Part shown: positions 10,636 to 22,899 of the stretch, one piece after another
How positions within the stretch are numbered: the stretch's first letter is position 1
Layout: each line of letters opens with the position of its first letter
Source: Bimuria novae-zelandiae CBS 107.79
Taxonomy: Eukaryota; Ascomycota; Dothideomycetes; Pleosporales; Didymosphaeriaceae
Length of the DNA stretch: 64,000 bases
Direction of reading: 5' to 3'
NCBI GenBank assembly: GCA_010015655.1
Contig: ML976729.1
Location: 120,495 to 184,494, forward strand
Notes under the pieces: generated by a model
Database searches by the model: none
Told to the model about the DNA's origin: nothing
What the model saw: only the letters and a program-made list of their open reading frames with translations
Made by a program: the position numbers and the translations under genes

Positions 10636-11063
10636 TTAATTTGACAACAGAAGCTTCGTTGATGCCTTCGTGTGAGGCAATGGAAAAACATCCGTAATCA
10701 CTGGCCAGTTATCGTGCACATATAGAATGCAGCACTGTGCTCCCAAAGACCACGTTCCAGATGTCGTCTGCATTTTGCATATGCAGTGGCCGCGAAACGC
10801 ATGACCACGAATGCCGACACGCGGATGCGGGCCGTCAGTGCACTGGAAGGGCATGTTGACAATCCTTTCTCGTACTGCATCTTCTTCGACATGATACATA
10901 TCGTTTTCTCTGTCAACGGTTTGTAGCCGCCAACGATGTGGCAATATGCGGGTCGCGAAATTGGGCCCTGAGAAAATAGAAACCAGGATGTCAGAACTCT
11001 ACTGCCACTACCTAGGCCCCACTCACGGTTGTCAATGCGCGCGGGGCGTACCACGCCACAGTC
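10636..11063 (-). pseudogene. Possible Cys-rich gene remnant, start not found
   Basis: The exon at 10636-10967 encodes about 110 residues without a stop, containing MYHVEEDAVRERIVNMPFQC and GHCICKMQTTSGTWSLGAQ, with five Cys in this part. A plausible intron (10968-11026, 59 bp, GTGAGT...TTCTCAG) joins it in phase to a 37-bp piece ending in VVRPARIDN. Further upstream the same frame can be linked to a hydrophobic stretch (11104-11262, FYVLIAVPIVSIECLFVFA) through a weak 40-bp intron. That piece has no in-frame ATG. It could be a small secreted-type protein that lost its start, or a chance reading. I do not recognise it. Confidence 0.25.
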
Positions 11064-11300
11064 CTGCTATTTTTCATCCCACCAAGTTAAACTGCCTTGG
11101 TACCTGCAGATGTAGTGAGCCATGGTGCGAGGCGACACGCCATGATCCTGTCAGGTTGCCTACCCACGGTGGGCACTGCCTAATACACGTTGCGAAAACG
11201 AAGAGACACTCAATAGAAACGATTGGTACCGCTATTAATACATAGAATTTGGCGGGGACCAATCTACGTACATCTTGTGGATCCGGGAGTCAGCGCGTCC

Positions 11301-11323
11301 AACAGTACGTAGTACGTACTGTT
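11301..11323. repeat. Perfect palindrome, 11-bp arms, 1-bp centre
   Basis: The arm aacagtacgta is followed by g and then its exact reverse complement. It lies in unique DNA just outside the AT-rich block. The function is unknown; it might be a protein-binding site or a hairpin. Confidence 0.5.
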
Positions 11324-11553
11324 CGACCTCGCTACGGTTATGTTACAGTTGCTAGCTAATACGGTACGTACGATACAGTTTAAAAGCTAGTATAGTATTT
11401 GTAACGTCGAAAAAAGAGTGTTGAGGCAATCGTTGTTGATTGAGTAGCTACTCTATTGAGCTATATACTGTATGGATCACGTGCACGGGCCGCACGTACG
11501 CGGGTGGCCCAAGCTCCTTGTCAGATAAAACGCTTGTATGCGATAGGGTATGA

Positions 11554-11709
11554 TGATAGGTAATACTTGTGTGTCTATTAATAATCAAATTCTATCCCCT
11601 GTCTATTAGCTTTGCTTAATTAGTTTTAATCTCTAGGCTAGTGCAATAAGTGCGATAGTCTATACTTTATTATATAGATCTAACCTTAATACCTTTATTC
11701 TATCTAATA
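11554..11709 (-). repeat. 3' LTR of copia fragment A
   Basis: About 156 bp. It is an inverted, diverged match to the LTR at 20846-21009. The inner end follows the polypurine tract, with the expected TGTTA start reading TATTA after RIP. The outer end is set by alignment to the other copy and is approximate. Confidence 0.6.
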
Positions 11710-13043
11710 CACCCCCTTAGCTTAGAATTTTTTATAAGCTAAATTATACTACAGTTCCTTATTATATAATCGTACGATGTTTAAGTTAATTCTAAATTTT
11801 TTTTAAAAGGCGCTATATTTATTACTTTAGGTCTCTTTACTTTACTAGCCTAAGTTAAGTTAAGAATCCTTCTTATTTCTTAACTAGGAAAACCTTAGTA
11901 AAGCTATTAGTAATTATATTTACTAAGTGAACGTACTCTACTTTAATCTTTTTAGTAGAGACTTCTTATCTTAGCTAGAAATTATAAATATTAACGTGTT
12001 ATAGTTTTATCTAAAGCTTAAAAATTTTCTTGGGTACTAATTAAATAGTAATTAATAATAAGAGCAGTTTAACCTATAGTTAAGCTAATAGCTTTAATAT
12101 ATAAATTACTTTTTTAACTATCTATAATAAGGCGAGAATCTCTATCTTAGTTATTACGGTGATAATAATATCTTATTAATTTACTTTTTAGGTAATAAGT
12201 CTATTAAATAGCTTAATAGCGTATCTTTACGAGCTCTTTCTATCAAGTATATTATTAGTAAATAAGGTATTATTAGCTACTTAAAGGTAATTACTTCCTT
12301 TAAGATATAGTGCTCTCTATTTATTACTAGTTAAGTATAGTAATACTTAATTAGTAGTATTTTAATATTTAGAGCCTAGGTTTAACAGGAACTAAGCTAG
12401 TTATAAGGTTATAAAGGTAATATTTAGTTAGGTTATTACTATTATAAATAGAAGTACTCTAATTTTGCGTTAGTATTTATTAATTTCTAAAGGTATTACT
12501 AAGACTGTTTAAGACTTTAACTTAGTAGTAGCTATTAGGTTATTATAGTAATTATCTGTTTAATTAGCTAATTAGCTAATTAGCTAATCTTCTCTATATA
12601 TAGGTTAAGAAAGATAGATTATTTAGTAACTTTAGTCCCTAATATCCTTTATACTAAAAAACTACGAAATTTCTTTTATTAATAAAAGTATAACTCTCTT
12701 ATAGGTGCTTAATTATATATTACGCCTTTTACTCTTTCTACTTATAATAAGCTAATATAGTATTATCTACGTAAAAGAAAATAATAACTCTGTCTTTAAG
12801 AAGGTCACATAACTCGTAAGGCATAGTTTAAAAGCTAAGAACTTTAAGTATTATAATAAATTCTTTCTGCCAAAGGAGTAGCGAGATCCATAAACTATAT
12901 AAAGTGTTATTAACTTAGAGGATTGTTCTATGTTTTCGATAGCTATAGGGCATTCTTATATATACTTATTAATCTATTATTTCATAGACAAAGGCGTTCG
13001 TGAGGTCGTATTATTTAAGCTCTAAGTCGTGGTGGGCTGTAAT
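11554..13043 (-). mobile_element. Copia retrotransposon fragment A (3' half, minus strand)
   Basis: The minus strand from 13043 reads the copia reverse transcriptase (AHHDLEL, YDLTNAF, LLLWQKEF), then FFYVDNTILAYYK, the RNase H part (NILDRKSS, RYAIKLFNRL) and HVNIYNFQLRQEVSTKK. A polypurine tract (ctaagggggtg) and a solo-type LTR (about 11554-11709) follow. Everything upstream of the RT is missing because Gypsy A abuts at 13044. It is strongly RIP-mutated, with stops throughout. Confidence 0.75.
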
Positions 13044-13203
13044 TATAATAGGCTACGCCTAGTCGTTGCCTTGGATCCTTAATCTTTAGTTATGCGAACC
13101 CTAGATATATAAGTTTAACGCCTAAAGCTTAACTTTAAACTCTTTATTAAATTTATAAGTACTTTTTAGCACTTTTAGCTCGTTAATTACCTAGCCCTTT
13201 ATA
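13044..13203 (+). repeat. Gypsy A 5' LTR
   Basis: This 160-bp copy matches 20356-20516. The differences are almost all C/T or G/A. Confidence 0.85.
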
Positions 13204-16200
13204 TTAAATTTAAATTACTTTAACCTGTCATAGAATAATTAAATTTTAAATATAATTATAAACTAAAGCTATAAAGTAGCACGCGAAGTTAAAAACTTAT
13301 ATAAATAAATATTATAAAAGTAATGCCTAAATCTGTAAGGAGATAGAACCCTCCCTAGTAAGTAATTAAGAAAAAGTCCTAATAGATAGTTAATGCTAGT
13401 AAGACTATATTTACTAAATAAAAAAGTTATAAAAATAAGAATAGGATTTTTTACTTAAGGTCTGTGTCTTAGCGCGAATAATTATACCTAGTAAGCCATT
13501 AGCTTATATAGAAGTAATAGCTGAAGAGATAAAAGAATATTCACTTTATTTATAACCAAAGTTTAGGTATTAAGAGTTAACGGGAACAAAATACAACAAT
13601 TCCTAAGTAGGGTTAAAGTATCTATTAATCTCGAGAATACCTTTTAGACTCTATTACAAAAAGTAAAAAAACTAATTAACGAAATAATAAAGGAGTACTA
13701 AAACTCCTTAATGATATAATAATACTCTTAAAAGACAGGAGGTACGAATTAGCTAATAAAAGTAACTAATAAAAAGAGCTACTAAAGAGATTAACAGTAG
13801 AGCTTATCTTAAGCTAAGAAAGAAGGCGCCGTCCTAAATTTTTTAATTTAGCTTACTTTAATAGTAAATAACAGGATAACTACTACTTTAGGATAATAAT
13901 ATAATATAAGATCTTAAAGAACAAGGACAGCCTTAGAAATATAGATAAATATATTATTAGTTAATTAATAAGACGTATAGCAATAGTGAGAATTACGTAT
14001 CTAGACTACTACCTAAAATGTACTAAAACTAAACTTTAAGAGTTATTAGACTGTAATATTTATAACTACCTAGCTAAAGAAATCGGGCGTAACTATTTAC
14101 TTATAATATACTATAGGACCTAGAAGCTTCGTAACTTTAATTTTAATTTTAATAAGTACACTATAAAAGCTAAAAAGTAAATTTTTTTTTAAATAACTTA
14201 TAATTTTAAAGTCTTCGCGATGACTTATAGAACTAAGTTGTGGTAGTAAATATAAGCGATAATTAATGCCTATAAAGAATTTAAAAGAGAGCTAATATGG
14301 TTAAGAAAACCTATTTTAAAATAAATTATAATTACTAAAGTTCTGTGCTAAGAGCAGGGCGCTAGATAAAATAAATTAAAAACTTACCTAAGCTAACCAT
14401 AGAAGGATGTCTAGCTAATAAAGCTAAGATAGAAGATACTAAGCAGCGAATAGAGCTTTAGGACATAACTCTAGTAATATCTAAAAACAAGCCGTGTGGG
14501 TATCGCGCGAGGTAATAGAAACCCGTAAGAAGAATGGTTTCTATTTTTATTATAGAGATATAGGACACCGCGTAAAGTAGAGTAAATATTTACTTATAAT
14601 AAAGCTAGTATAAGTTCGCGCAGCTGTACCTACTACTAAAAATTCTTTAATAAAAGTTTAATATAGCTTTTATTAATTTAGAACACTAGATCCTCTTAGT
14701 AATGGTCGTCGCTGACAGGCAGAAGTAGGAAAAAGGAAAAAAATAACTTTTAATAACATTTAAAAGCTATAACTAGACTTAATACTAGTAATAGTAGTCT
14801 CGCTTATTAATAATGTTATATTTATATTAATAATAATTAATTTCGGTTATTTAGCCTGTAAATTTATACTAAACCATTTATAATAAAACCCTACCTATAG
14901 CGCAAGAATCTACCCTATTTATAAGAGGTTGTTAGTATTAAAGGCATGTGATTCTTTATACGTAAATTTATCTAATTAGAAGTAAATATTAATAATTGTA
15001 TAAAACTAATGTAGTTATACGTCTTAAGTAATAATAAGTTGTACAACCTAATTCTTAGCCTAATCTAAATAAAATAAAAACAGGATTAAACTAGCCTTAG
15101 AAAAGACATAATTTTAAATTAGAAGTTTTAGCATCCGTATTCGCAACTAAGAAAGTAAAAAACTATTAATAGAGCTTTTGGAGATATAAGTTATAGGTTT
15201 TATACTCCTAAATTAGCGTAATTAATGCCTAAGAAACAGGGTTAAAGTATTTTTTATATTAATAAAAAAAATATAGAAGGCGTTAATTCGCAAACTAAAG
15301 GTAAACCTATACGAGCTACTACCTAAAGCTTTTAAAGTCTTATAGTGTATCTTTTATAAGGAACAAGCTAATAAGCTCCCCCTACACTGTAGGCCTAGAG
15401 TAGATCTTTTTATCCCTCTCGTGGAAACGGATAGTAAGACTCTAGAAATCCCCTATAACCCTCTATTAAATATATCTCGTAAAGGGTTGCTCGTCCTTTA
15501 AAAAGGGCTTACTAAATACGTAAATAAAAACTTTAGTTAGGTAAGTAAGTCTGGCGCTACTATCTTAGTATTATTTACTAAAACACCTAGTAAAGGACTA
15601 CCCTTTTACGATAATTATTAAGCACTAAACGCTATTTTAAAAAAGAACTAGTACCTTTTACTATTAATTAGTAACATCCTTTAGCTCTTTATTAAGGCTA
15701 AATAGTTTAGTAAACTTAAAATAATTTAATCCTTTGATAAGTTTTAAATAGTAAATGGTAAGGAATAAAAGACAGCGTTAAGAATCTAATTTAGTTTTTA
15801 TAAGTAGCTAGTAGTTTCTTTTAGCGTAGCTAAACCGCTAAGTACGTTCTAGTAGTATATTAAATAAGTAATAAAAAATTACCTTAATAACTATAACTTA
15901 TTGTATATAGATAACGTTCTTATCTTCTATAGTAGTAGCTAAAAAGAATACGAAGAAAAGTACGTAATTTAATTTAAAAGTTAGGAGCTATAAGATTATA
16001 TTTAAATATTAAAAAAACTAAGTTCTCCGTTAAAAAGACTAAGCACCTTAAATATATTATAAAAGTTAATAAGTGCGTAAGTATAGGTGTAGATAAAGTC
16101 TAGATAATTTAAAAATAAAAGCTACTAATTTTAATAAAAGGAGTTTAAAGCTATATAGGCTTCGCGAATTACTATTAGAGATTTATATAAAACTTCTTTA

Positions 16201-18500
16201 GTATAGTAAGCTACTTTATAAAGCTTACTAGTAAAGGAGTAGAATTTATTTAAGAATAACAGTAATAGTACGCATTTAACTACTTAAAGATAGCGTTTTA
16301 TATAGATCTTACGCTAGTCTACTTTAACCCTAAATAAGAATTAGTACTAGAAGTAAATACCTCTAGCTAGTTAATTAGAAAATACTTCTCTTAGTATAAT
16401 AATAACGGGATTTTGCGCCTAGTAGCTTACTTCTTAGTAAAGAATAGCCTAGCAGAATATAACTACACTATCTATAATAAAGAGATACTTATAGTTATTA
16501 AATACGTAGATAAATATAATTATATATATTAACTAGTAAAGCATCTTATAGTCTATACTAATTAAAAGAACCTTAGGTATTTTGCTACTAAATAAAGGTT
16601 AGACAAACGACACGTTGGATAGGTAAATATACTTAGCTATATTAATATAACGTTTATATATAGACTACGGTTAGTAAACTCTAGGGTAAATACTTTTTTT
16701 AAGAAAAACTAAGACCTGCTAAAGGAGAGCGGAGATAATAGATTAAAATTAAGGCACTTTACGCTTTTTTTTAAAAAACTACTAAGAAAAATAGCTTAAA
16801 GTCTTTTATCTCTTAAATACCTATCGCTATAAAGGAACTTAGCTATACTAAAGTAAATAAGGATCTAGTACTCGCTTACCTAATACGCCTTAAACTACCT
16901 ATATTAACCCTCTAAGGAGGTAATAATCTTGCTAAGCAACGCGAACTAGACTTTAACACTATATAGTAAGAGGTAAAACGCGAGAAAGATAGCGCGTATA
17001 GTAAGATAAAGGTCTATATTAAGAACGGACTTAGGAAGTTTAAACCTAAGTAGAAGTTATTTATTAGTATCTTAAAATATAGTATAGATAAGTAAGGATA
17101 CCTATACTATAAGTTAAGATAATAGATATTAGAATTAAAACTTTTATAAATAAAGCTAATAGCAGTCGCGTATAGTTCCCTAGCTTTAAGATACTTAGAA
17201 TAAAAAAATACTTATAAAATTCTTACTTAAGACTACTTCTTCCTAGAAATATCTAACTAAGTAAGGCAGTATATTAAGAACTATAATATTTATAAAAAAA
17301 AAACTGAACTATAGAGGGAAGCGAAATAGGGCCTACTAAAGCCCTTATTACTATCTAAACAAGAATAGAAAGATATTACGATAGACTTTATTATTACCTT
17401 ACCTAAGAGCGATAACTACATAAATATTATAATAAATATAAATAGACTAAGCAAGGATCCTAAGTTTATTATTTTTTTAAATTTTAATATACCTATAGTT
17501 ACGATAGCGTTCTTTTAATAATAAGTAGTAGACTACTTCTTTCCCTCCTCTATTACGTTAGACCGCGGGGGACAATTTGTGAGTAAATTTTAGACTACAC
17601 CCTGTAAATAAGCAGGTATTAACTAAAGACTATCTATAGTAAAGCACCTAGAGACAAATAGGTAAATAAAATAAATAAACTCTATCTTTAAAGTCTACCT
17701 TTAGGTATACTATAATTAGTAATAAGATAATTAGATAAAGTCGCTTCTTATAGCTTAGATAGCTAATAAAGGGCAAGAAGCTATATTAATAAAGGTTAGC
17801 ATATTTTTCTTATTTTATAGCTAAAATATTAAACTAGTTTAGAACTTTAGGATATAGAGATTAGCCTTAGAGCTTAGACCTAACGTAAAAAAGACTATAA
17901 AAGTAATAATAAAAAAGTATAAAAAGGTTTTTAACTTTGCCTAGGTAAAAATAATAATAGATTAAAAAGAATAAGAGCGCCTGGCAAATCGTTAATATAA
18001 AAATACTTTAATTTTAAAAATAAAATAAAATAAAGTATAGCTAAAATATAAGGACTACCTTTAAAACTAATATCTAAGTAAGAAGCTCGACTAGAAGTAA
18101 AAAAAGTTTCCTATAAGGAAGGAAATAAACTCTTACGCAGTAAAACTAAATGTCCTGCTAACCATACACCAAAGGTTCTACGTAAACAGGCTAAAGTTAG
18201 CCTTATTAAACCCTCTCTTAAGTTAAACAACTAATAACGCCTAGCCTGAAGCAGTTATAATAAAAGAGCGAAAGGAAAAGTATAGTATAGTTAATATATA
18301 TAAAAAACGCTAGTCCTATAAAGGTAAAAGAGTAGAATACCTAGTATAGTAGGAAAACTACTCTTAAAGAACTTAAGAACCTTATAAAAACCTTAACTAA
18401 GCTACTACGTTAGACTATTAGGAGAAGTTTACTAAGCTATATTAAAATTATAATAAAAAACTTTTAATAGGATTCTATCGTAATATCCCCTAAATTAGCT
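13204..18500 (+). pseudogene. Gypsy A gag-pol remnant
   Basis: In plus-strand frames joined across many stops I read, in order: a nucleocapsid zinc-knuckle relic near 14540 (two Cys changed to Tyr, GHRVK kept). The reverse transcriptase is at 15590-16100 (LLYIDNVLIFYSSS, where YIDD has become YIDN; then GFANYY). The RNase H is at 16280-16600 (YFNPK, LAEYNYTIYNKEILIVIK). The integrase has an HHCC-type segment near 17200-17300 (VRQYIKNYNIYKKKTELQ) and a core at 17370-17700 (DITIDFIITLPKSDNYINI, FPSSITLDRGGQFVSKF). The RT-RNaseH-IN order is that of Metaviridae/Ty3-gypsy. No chromodomain was recognised. Inactive. Confidence 0.75.
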
Positions 18501-20355
18501 TCTATTAGGGCCTAAAGGATGATTTATAATGCCTACCATACTAAGTTAGAAAACTTAGCTAAATAAAGGTATCTAAGACAAGGGTAGGAATAAAATTATT
18601 AAGAAATAAAATTAAGTATTAGGAAAGAAAGTTAAAAAAGAATTCTAAAGAAGTAACTTAAAAAAATCCTTAAAACTACTAGGGATAATAAAGGAACTAA
18701 ATAATTCCTATAATAATAAGGGATAATCCTTATAAAAGAAGTAAGCCTTAGAAGTAAACTAAAGTAAGAAGAAGAAAGAAACTAGGTAAAAAAAGTATTT
18801 TTAGCTACTAAAGAAATAGTAAAACTTTTTTTAATAATAATTAGGTCTACTTTTCTACCCTCTAATATACTACTAGAATTAAGGAAACTATTATCCTCTT
18901 TATTTAAGCACTCTTTAATTATAATAGCTTAAAACTACTAGCGCAAGTCCTAGTAGACTTAAGTAAATATATTAGCTCCCGCGAGGATATTATCTATTAT
19001 CTAAAGACTATCTATTATAATACCCTTGTCTACTACTATAAACTTACTAGAGAGCTACATGATATTAGCCTTAAAAGATAGCTTTATTATTTAAAAGAAA
19101 CTTATAAAAGGATTCTTACACTCTTAATAAAATACTTTAAAGTTAGTAGTATAAATTTAAAAAAAGGTTAAAAAACTTTTTAACCACGATAGTAATGCGC
19201 TATAAAGGCTAAATAGCCTTAAAAAAAGTAATAGGGCCTAAAGTAGTAGTAGTCTTAATCTTAAAGGAGGTATAGTAATTAATAATAATAACCTTAGAAG
19301 CAGAATACAACGCGTTAAAATTAATAAAAAAGGCCTTCTATTCCTAAATATTCTTTAAAACCTTGTTTATAAGATAGCTTATACTAATAACCGTAATATT
19401 AGTAAACTCTTTACAACTAACTTTATTAAGGGCAGGCTAAATCTAAGTAAGAAAAAGATTTAGTAGAGCATACCCTAAAGTTATCTAAAATAAGTTAGAC
19501 TAAAGTATACTTATCTAGTATAGCTAATAAGCTTATAGGTACGGCACTTCTCGCAGGACACTATCTTGCCCGCTAGCACCTACTAATAGACGTGTCTATA
19601 AATAATATAATTAATATACTAGCGTTTAATTATCGCGCATAGTAAAATTAAACCCTAAAAGCTAAGCTTATTAAGTTAGCAAGTGCGCATATATAGGCTG
19701 ATAAAAAACTAAAAAAAAAAAGTTAAAAGAGTAAAGAGGCAAGTTAAAAAGTAAAACAAAGCAAAAAAAGTGTAAAAAAGGGTTTAGAACTTACTTTGCA
19801 AGCTTTTAAAAGACTAAACTTTTTAGTAAGCTAGCTAAGAAAAATTATACTAACGTTAAAGATAGTAGTCTTATTTTTAAAAAGCTTAGTCTTCTTAAGT
19901 TAGTAGCTAAGTAACTATAATAGGGACAAGCCTTTTTTAATTTTATTATTAGAATTAGTAGTATGCCTTTAACGCTTAAGAGTTCTTATTACGTAGCTAT
20001 TACGGGAAGGGCTAGCTATCTTATTAAAATAAAAAGAGAAATTAGATTATAAAGTTAAAGAAGCCTAGGCTAAAAGCGAGAAATTACAGCGTATAAAGTT
20101 AAGCTAAAAAAAAGAGTATAAAAGAGTAAGTTTTAAAAGCTAGGCGAGAAGAGATTTTATATATATAATAATAAGTAAACGCACTAGCGCGAACACACTA
20201 CTACAATAACTACTTATAGTAAGGATATAAAATTAGACACGCGAGATTAAAACTAGTAAGAGGATTATAAGTAAATAATAAAATAACTATAAAGCTATAT
20301 AAGTAAGATATGACACAGAGATTTTTCTTTATCCCTAATAAAAGAAAGGGAGGTA
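18501..20355 (+). other. Extra 3' region of Gypsy A downstream of integrase
   Basis: About 1.8 kb lies between integrase and the 3' LTR, unusually long. Frames with partial continuity contain a Lys-rich, coiled-coil-like run near 19690-19830 (AHIQADKKLKKKSQKSKEAS, then KVKQSKKSVKKGLELTLQAF). A more ordered run lies near 18950-19100 (DIISLKR-type text, LTRELHDISL). I do not recognise a family. It may be an additional element ORF ruined by RIP. Confidence 0.35.
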
Positions 20356-20516
20356 TATAATAGGCTACGCCTAGTTATTACCTTAGATCCTTAATCCTTA
20401 GTTATATAAACCTAAAATATATAAATTCGACGCCTAAAGCTTAACTTTAGACTCTTTATCAAATTTATAAGTATTCTTCTAGCACCTTTGGCTCCTTGAG
20501 CACCCAGCCCCTTATA
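20356..20516 (+). repeat. Gypsy A 3' LTR
   Basis: This 161-bp copy directly follows the polypurine tract and is paired with 13044-13203. Confidence 0.85.
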
Positions 20517-21009
20517 GTGACTAAGAGGATATTTAAGCTCTAGACTAAACTATAACACGTTAACATTTATAATTACTAGCTAAGATAAGAAGTCTCCACT
20601 GAAAAGATTATAATAAAGTATATATACTTAGTAGATATAATTGCTAACGGCTTTATAAAGGTCCTCTTAGTTAATAAGTTGGAAGGATTCCTAATTTAAC
20701 TTAGACTAGTATAAGTAGAGAGATTTAAGGTAATAAATAAAGTGCCTCTTAAAAAAAATTTATGAATAATTTAAAAACCTTACGCTTATATAATAGGGGA
20801 CCATAATTTAATTTAGCTTATAAAGATTTCTACGCTAAGGGGGTATGTTAAAGAGAATAAGTGCAATAAGGCTAGATCTATATTATTAAGCAGAGACTTT
20901 AGCACTTATCGCACTGGTCTAGGAATTAAATCTAACTAAATAGAGTTAATAGATATGTACACAGACATTATTAATTAATTAATTAATACAGAATTAATAC
21001 CTATTAACA
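20517..21009 (+). mobile_element. Copia retrotransposon fragment A' (3' end, plus strand)
   Basis: The plus strand reads the last part of copia RNase H (VTKRIFKL, TKL, HVNIYNY, then EVSTEKIIIKYIYLVDIIAN). A polypurine tract (gctaagggggta) and an LTR at 20846-21009 follow, which starts TGTTA and ends TAACA. It is about 480 bp of inverted homology to 11554-12030, so it represents a second copia copy in the opposite orientation. Confidence 0.7.
20846..21009 (+). repeat. 3' LTR of copia fragment A'
   Basis: A 164-bp LTR with intact TGTTA...TAACA termini. The 3' part holds an attaattaattaatta run. Confidence 0.7.
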
Positions 21010-22191
21010 TACCTTTTCGCATGCAAACATTTTATCTAATAAGTCCTTACGAAGTAGGGGAGCTTTGCTATTAGGGTGCGCGTAATTAATGGTAAATTAA
21101 GTAACGTACTCCACAAGCGAGTGACCGGCACAAGCGAGTGACCGGAAATGCTAAGACCTTATTAAAACGTACTATTATCTATAGTATAACGTAATATCTT
21201 AGCTACCTAACTAATTATTAAAATTAAAAACGACCTTATTATAGCTTATGCTTTACGTTATTAAAGGAAACTCGCTACTTCTAATTTTACGCGCTATAAT
21301 AGTTTATAGCGTTACTAAAAGTATACTAAGATAAAGACGCACTAGAGTAACCTTTTAACTTAATTATATATTTAATTTTATAAATCTCCTTCTAATAAAA
21401 TAGTAAGTAATTATTTAGTATATACTTAACCTAAATGCGCGAGGATTTCGAGCCTAGCTTATTATTATAAAAAATATACCTAATTTTTTACTAGCTAAGT
21501 AGCGCAGTAAGACTATTAGTTAAAACTAAGCTATAAATTTTATAAAGCGCTAGCTAAAGCTCTAAGATAAGTTTAATTAAAAGTATAACTATAAGAGAGC
21601 CCTCTGTAAGGATCGTAAGGTTATATAAGGCTAGTTCTAGCTTGTAAAGAATACTCAAGCCAAGTATAGTATCCTAGATAAAGGTACTTATAACTTTAAT
21701 AAGGCTAGCTTTATAACAGGTATAATATTAATAGGAGTAGTTATTAGACGCTTTAAGCGTTAAGGTAGTCTAAAAAGCGTATAGTAAAGTATTTAAAAGT
21801 AGACTATAGTTATCTAAGGCGTTAATGCGATAGGCTAGGTAATTCTATCCTCCACTATCATCTAGGACAAGCAGCACCTCTCTATCTAGTACTAAGAGAA
21901 GGCTCTACCTCGCGATTAGAGTTTTATAGTCTTTAAAAATAGCTAGATAATAAATAAGCTTAGTTTATAGTAGCTAAAGTACTTTAACGTATATATAAAA
22001 AAGCGTACTATTAGTAGCTATTAGCTACTTATTATTAATAGCTATAAAAGCTATAACTCGCTTAAATTCTAGTAATATTATAGAGATAATAAGATTACTA
22101 CTCTTTATATATCTGTATATTCGTCGCACCTCCTATAGCTACTAGATAGAGGATGTTTTTTGCCATTAAAGAAGGCGTATAGACGCTAAGC

Positions 22192-22663
22192 TGTTAAGGT
22201 CCCAGAGAGATAGCTAATCCCTAAGGGGCTAAGGTTGGTTCTCGGGCAGGAATACTAGTAGGACAGGAGAGGGTCGTAGTGATAGCCTGCGCTTGTCACT
22301 GGGGCGTTAGTATCGAAGGTGTGTATAGCACAATTAAATCAACAAGGTTGCTTAGTCAGATCCAAACGATAGATTAATAAACAGGTTAAACACGAATGCT
22401 ATAAGGGTATTCGTGTGGGTTTATATACATAAGGATTTCTGTACCATCCAAGGTCTTGTTGCCATCCATGGCTGGTGTCGCCATCCATGGCTAGTGTTGT
22501 CTTGGCTGGATGGTACATCACGTGACCGGTGTCGCCATCTATAGCTGGTGTTGTCTTGGCTGGATGGTACATCACGTGACCTCGATTGCGCAACCCCGCT
22601 GGGTGTCACCCCCACTGAAGGCCCGTTAGTCCTCCGCGTCCTATACATGTTCAGATCCTAATA
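22192..22663 (-). repeat. Gypsy B 3' LTR
   Basis: 472 bp, nearly identical to 28584-29055. It contains an internal duplicated segment around ggatggtacatcacgtgacc (twice, about 22505-22580) and two ccatccatggctggtgt-type units. Confidence 0.9.
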
Positions 22664-22737
22664 TTACCTCCCCTCTTCCAGATAGCGTCCTCAGTATCCT
22701 CGTTCCGCGCCCCCTAGCTGCAGATACGGTCGTCGCA

Positions 22738-22745
22738 TATAAATA
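22738..22745 (+). promoter_or_regulatory. Possible TATA box for the antisense ORF in Gypsy B
   Basis: TATAAATA lies on the plus strand 155 bp upstream of the ATG at 22900, in GC-balanced sequence that has escaped most RIP. The position would allow an antisense transcript inside the retrotransposon. Inference only. Confidence 0.3.
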
Positions 22746-22899
22746 CCTGCGTGAGTCGCTGTTTTCGCGTTCTGGCTTTAGTGCCTTCCTAACTATACCT
22801 AAGGATCCTAAGCCCCGTAAAGCGCGCGCGCCTTGTAAGAAGACTTTAACCTAAGAATAGCGTAATCGCATTCGTCGTGTTAAAGGGAGTAGTAGAGAG

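Larger units (their letters stand above)
10538..11553. other. Small GC-balanced island between M2 and the copia block
   Basis: About 1 kb with little RIP. It contains a possible gene remnant on the minus strand (10636-11063) and a perfect palindrome at 11301-11323. The stretch 11324-11553 becomes AT-richer toward the copia LTR; I see nothing else in it. Confidence 0.4.
13044..20516 (+). mobile_element. Gypsy A LTR retrotransposon, RIP-degraded
   Basis: Direct LTRs of 160-161 bp lie at 13044-13203 and 20356-20516. Both start tataataggctacgcc and end cccyttata (TG...CA mutated). A polypurine tract (aaaagaaagggaggta) immediately precedes the right LTR, which fixes the plus orientation. Flanking pentamers are GTAAT (13039-13043) and GTGAC (20517-20521), which differ at two positions. 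The left and right flanks are copia sequences of opposite orientation, so the ends may come from different insertions. Total length is 7.5 kb. Confidence 0.85.

Noticed and set aside
12565..12592. taattagc repeats as a possible regulatory array
   Set aside because: It is a short low-complexity run within RIPped copia RT, not distinguishable from AT bias.
20517..20620. Minus-strand reading of the Gypsy A right flank that seemed to continue the copia RT of the left flank
   Set aside because: The plus-strand reading matches copia RNase H motifs much better (HVNIYNY, EVSTEKI), so the apparent RT continuity is chance.
22399..22648. Minus-strand ORFs with repeated GHVMYHPAKTT text (again at 28840-29040)
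   Set aside because: They lie wholly inside the Gypsy B LTRs and arise from a short internal duplication there.
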